Assembly: GCA_900538765.1 (NCBI GenBank)
Contig: UQAB01000005.1
Span: 1 to 64,000, forward strand
Source: an uncultured Azospirillum sp.
GTDB taxonomy: Bacteria > Pseudomonadota > Alphaproteobacteria > RF32 > CAG-239
Direction: 5' to 3'
Length of the DNA stretch: 64,000 bases
Within the stretch, counting starts at the first letter, position 1, and each line of letters opens with the position of its first letter. This document shows, one piece after another, positions 61,884-64,000 of this stretch. The notes below the pieces were generated by a model, which was given only the letters and a program-made list of their open reading frames with translations, was not told where the DNA came from and made no database searches. The position numbers and the translations under genes were made by a program.

Positions 61884-61936
61884 CCCGTCTTCTTATTGAA
61901 GCGGGTTTTGTTTTAACCTAAAAAACAAAGGATGTT
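61876..61936 (+). promoter_or_regulatory. Possible Shine-Dalgarno sequestration element, copy 2
   Basis: AACATCC (61876-61882) can pair with GGATGTT (61930-61936), overlapping the AAAGGA ribosome site, or else with CGGATGT in the RNA. The same alternative exists in copy 1. Confidence 0.45.
61884..61914 (+). terminator. Terminator-like hairpin after RNA copy 2
   Basis: CCCG-T-CTTC (61884-61892) pairs with GAAGCGGG (61898-61905) around TTATT, followed by TTTTGTTTT. Confidence 0.75.
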
Positions 61937-61940
61937 CAAT

Positions 61941-62753
61941 ATGAATATTAATCTCAAATTTTTATGTTGCGGAGCGGCCGTGTGGCTGTTTCCGCAATAT
62001 GCCGTGGGACAATGTGCGGTTACAGATTGTCTGCAATTGGGCTATACGTCATTAAAATCATGCGACGGAGGGTTGAAATGCCCTTTTGGCGAATATTGGG
62101 CTTGTCCCAAAGTTGAAGAAAAAGCCGTTTTCGGTCAATGTATAGGATATGCGAAGAACTGTAAAATCGGGAATATCTTAAACAGCGACGGAACATGCTC
62201 GGAAAATAAAGTTACAGGTAAGACACCGATAGCTGTTGTTATTTACATCAGTGACGACAAGAAATGCGGTCAGGCAATGTCTTTAATTCCAATCAGAATG
62301 AAACCATGGGCGTATAGTCATGGCTCAAATCCTGATGTTCCCGTTCTTAATAATTATTACTACTATGTTGATGCTTTTACTGATAAAGACAGTTGCGGAA
62401 GCACAAAATTGTTAAAAAATTATGATACTACAAAAAACTACAAAGCTCTTTGGGCTGCACTTGAATATTTTCCGGCCAGCGCTCCTGAAACTCTTGGCAA
62501 ATGGTGTTTGCCCGCAGCTGGCGTATTACATAACATATATTCAAATATAACCGTTATAAATAATGGTCTTGCAAAATCAGGCGGAGAAGTATTACAAAAT
62601 GACAATGAACGCATCTGGAGCATTACAGAAAAGGATGGGGAAGATGTCTGGGTGTTTTCAATCGGAGCCTCTGAAGCAGAAGAAGGATTATTAGCAAACT
62701 CAAAATACGGTAGCGATTTTTATAGATCAACACGACCTGTTATTGAATTTTGA
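61941..62753 (+). CDS. Secreted Cys-rich protein with DUF1566/C-type-lectin-like domain, RNA-leader controlled
   Basis: About 270 residues from ATG 61941 (MNINLKFLCCGAAVWL), the same start as the paralogue at 5286; ATG 61932 overlaps the ribosome site. Signal peptide, module CAVTDCLQLGYTSLKSC...KCPFGEYWAC, then CIGYAKNCKIGNILNSDGTC, all nearly identical to that paralogue. The C-terminal half (GKWCLPAAGVLHNIYSNITVINN, IWSI, STRPVIEF) is much more divergent. Probably exported; the variable half may define a binding specificity, which is inference. Confidence 0.8.
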   Translation: MNINLKFLCCGAAVWLFPQYAVGQCAVTDCLQLGYTSLKSCDGGLKCPFGEYWACPKVEEKAVFGQCIGYAKNCKIGNILNSDGTCSENKVTGKTPIAVVIYISDDKKCGQAMSLIPIRMKPWAYSHGSNPDVPVLNNYYYYVDAFTDKDSCGSTKLLKNYDTTKNYKALWAALEYFPASAPETLGKWCLPAAGVLHNIYSNITVINNGLAKSGGEVLQNDNERIWSITEKDGEDVWVFSIGASEAEEGLLANSKYGSDFYRSTRPVIEF

Positions 62754-62778
62754 ATAAATTTGATATTTTATAAAAAAG

Positions 62779-62805
62779 CATCCCGGAAATTTATTTTCCG
62801 GGATG
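62779..62805. terminator. Bidirectional terminator
   Basis: CATCCCGGAAA pairs with TTTCCGGGATG around TTTAT, with A and T runs on either side. Confidence 0.85.
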
Positions 62806-62812
62806 TTTACCT

Positions 62813-63550
62813 TTATTCTATATTATCAATCAAACGGTCGAGGTTGGCACGTTCGTTATTATTATATCCCTCAAACTGTTCTTTGGCTTTTTCAAGCTGT
62901 TTTTTCTTGGCTTTCTCTATCCGCGGCTTGGCCAGCTTTTCAAACAGCTCATCACCATCGCTTTTTTTCGACGTTTTTTCCTTTTTCTCTATTTTAACCT
63001 TTTCAAGTTCTTCTTCATCTTTTTCTTTCAGGACATCTGAATTTTGCGTTTTGCTGCGGATGTTATCCAAAGTCGCTTTGGGAATAAGGTTTTCAATCGG
63101 TTCGGCAAATTCACCAGCGAGATTAAAATAGCGGGACTCGCGGAAGGCTTCTGACTGGCTTTCTTTGGGTACAATCCAACTGATAAGGATATTGAGCAGG
63201 ATAATCAGAAAACAAGCTCTGACAATGCCGAAAAACAGCCCTAACATCCGATCTAGATTGCTTAATTTGCTGGAACGAACCTTGCTGACAATCTGTGCCG
63301 TCATTAAAATCCAAAAAATCAGAAAAGTTATCAAAATAACAATAGAGGTCAGAATCCCGGCCATGGTACCGTTTTTGACGTAAATCTGCGTAATCGGGTT
63401 GAGAATCGGCAGAAGATAGACAATTGCCGCACAACCCAAAACCCAGCCGATAATGGACAGGACTTCTTTCATTAAACCGCGGCTTAAGGCGATTAATGCC
63501 GAAATGGCAACAACGATTAAAATAATAACGTCAAGATTATTAAGCTGCAT
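62813..63550 (-). CDS. cvpA: CvpA-family membrane protein
   Basis: 245 residues. Four hydrophobic helices at about 7-25, 30-50, 64-86 and 103-127 match the CvpA/colicin V production fold, including DVIILIVVAISALIALSRGLMKE. A Lys/Glu-rich, probably coiled tail of about 80 residues follows. CvpA affects envelope stress tolerance in other bacteria; its mechanism is unclear. It starts 10 bp after radA, so the two are likely co-transcribed. Confidence 0.85.
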   Translation of the reverse strand: MQLNNLDVIILIVVAISALIALSRGLMKEVLSIIGWVLGCAAIVYLLPILNPITQIYVKNGTMAGILTSIVILITFLIFWILMTAQIVSKVRSSKLSNLDRMLGLFFGIVRACFLIILLNILISWIVPKESQSEAFRESRYFNLAGEFAEPIENLIPKATLDNIRSKTQNSDVLKEKDEEELEKVKIEKKEKTSKKSDGDELFEKLAKPRIEKAKKKQLEKAKEQFEGYNNNERANLDRLIDNIE

Positions 63551-63560
63551 GGCTGTTTCC

Positions 63561-64000
63561 TCAATTAAACCAATTTATAAGGCGCTGAACATTGCCGATT
63601 TCATGGACAGCAATGTCAACACGGTTATTCTTTTTGTCTTTGGCGGCCAGATTTGCCGGCATGATTGCGCTTTTAAACCCAAGTTTATATGCCTCTTTTA
63701 AGCGGGAATTGGGCTGGCTGACAGCTCTGATTTCCCCGGACAGGCCGATTTCTCCAAAGATGACCGTATCTGCCGGAAGCGGCTTATTGGTCATTGATGA
63801 AATAACAGCCATGGCTACGGCCAAGTCAGCCGCCGGTTCTGAAATTTTTAAGCCGCCGGCAATGTTTAAATAAATGTCCTGAGAACTTAAATTCATCCCG
63901 CAACGCGCCTCCAAAACAGCCAAGACCATTGACAGGCGGTTGGAATCCCAGCCAACGACCGCCCTTTTGGGGCTGGCATAGCTTGTCGGGCAGACCAAAG
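63561..64000 (-). CDS. radA: DNA repair protein RadA (C-terminal part, 5' beyond window)
   Basis: The open frame enters from the right edge. The visible residues (PKRAVVGWDSNRLSMVLAVLEARCG ... LNIAGGLKISEPAADLAVAMA ... FGEIGLSGEIRAVSQ) are the Lon-protease-like C-terminal domain of RadA. The apparent TTG at 63998 is not the real start, since RadA has about 300 more residues with a zinc finger and RecA-like domain. It assists branch migration in recombination. Confidence 0.93.
   Translation of the reverse strand, partial: LVCPTSYASPKRAVVGWDSNRLSMVLAVLEARCGMNLSSQDIYLNIAGGLKISEPAADLAVAMAVISSMTNKPLPADTVIFGEIGLSGEIRAVSQPNSRLKEAYKLGFKSAIMPANLAAKDKKNNRVDIAVHEIGNVQRLINWFN

Noticed and set aside
5286..62753. 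Diversity-generating retroelement targets among the secreted lectin-like proteins
   Set aside because: No reverse transcriptase, accessory gene or template repeat is present, and the C-terminal nucleotide sequences of the paralogues differ at all bases rather than mainly at A positions.
1..64000. CRISPR arrays, tRNA or rRNA genes and transposase genes
   Set aside because: None was recognised: no regular direct repeats with spacers, no cloverleaf with the usual T-loop, and no transposase or integrase frames.

Overview
The window reads as a chromosomal segment of a low-to-moderate GC Gram-negative bacterium. Alphaproteobacterial traits are an IalB-family secreted protein, a mannose-type EIIA beside HPr, an alphaproteobacterial-style CCA-adding enzyme, and a small SRP RNA directly before dnaX. 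A bifunctional AdhE points to fermentative or anaerobic life. Many secreted Cys-rich proteins and DUF1566/C-type-lectin-like domains suggest a host- or gut-associated lineage. This assignment is inference; no 16S gene is present.

Layout. 1-1.5 kb: end of a cluster of secreted Cys-rich paralogues, with one broken copy. 1.5-7 kb: two histidine phosphatases, AdhE, a tautomerase and a secreted paralogue behind a structured RNA leader. 7-13.3 kb: two related unknown proteins, gyrA, a membrane protein and ssb. 13.3-16 kb: a periplasmic binding protein, a small HTH protein and a 270-bp foldback element. 16-28 kb: uvrA, then a surface-glycan locus (GT8-like and DUF4422 transferases, two UDP-galactopyranose mutases, a putative transferase, galE, ugd, UDP-xylose synthase). 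A perfect 30-bp inverted repeat lies between its divergent operons. 28-38.8 kb: FadL-like porin, acyltransferase/acyl-ACP synthetase, three cytosolic DUF1566-like paralogues, a large Cys-rich secreted protein, a porin with a response regulator, xthA and lolA. 38.9-45.6 kb: a 38-aa Ser/Asn-rich peptide gene, an orphan DNA methyltransferase downstream of HPr and EIIA, an ABC exporter, a thymidine/AMP phosphorylase homologue and an oxidoreductase. 45.7-51 kb: dnaK, a HAD phosphatase, a glycosyltransferase and dnaJ. 51-64 kb: another secreted paralogue, rlmN, ialB, cca, yraN-rsmI opposite an LpoA-like lipoprotein, SRP RNA, dnaX-ybaB-recR-DUF1796, a second copy of the RNA leader with its secreted paralogue, cvpA and partial radA.

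The most notable signal is a pair of about 205-nt structured RNA leaders (5024-5229 and 61680-61883). Each is followed by a terminator-like hairpin and then by the Shine-Dalgarno site of a secreted Cys-rich paralogue. Helices, including a loop-to-upstream pseudoknot, are preserved by compensatory changes between the copies. The 3' strand of one helix is also complementary to the Shine-Dalgarno region in both copies. It behaves on paper like a riboswitch or attenuator of a class I do not recognise. Second are a possibly invertible segment in the glycan locus and a foldback element at 15.55 kb. Several genes also share strong promoters with AT-rich leaders lacking a Shine-Dalgarno sequence.
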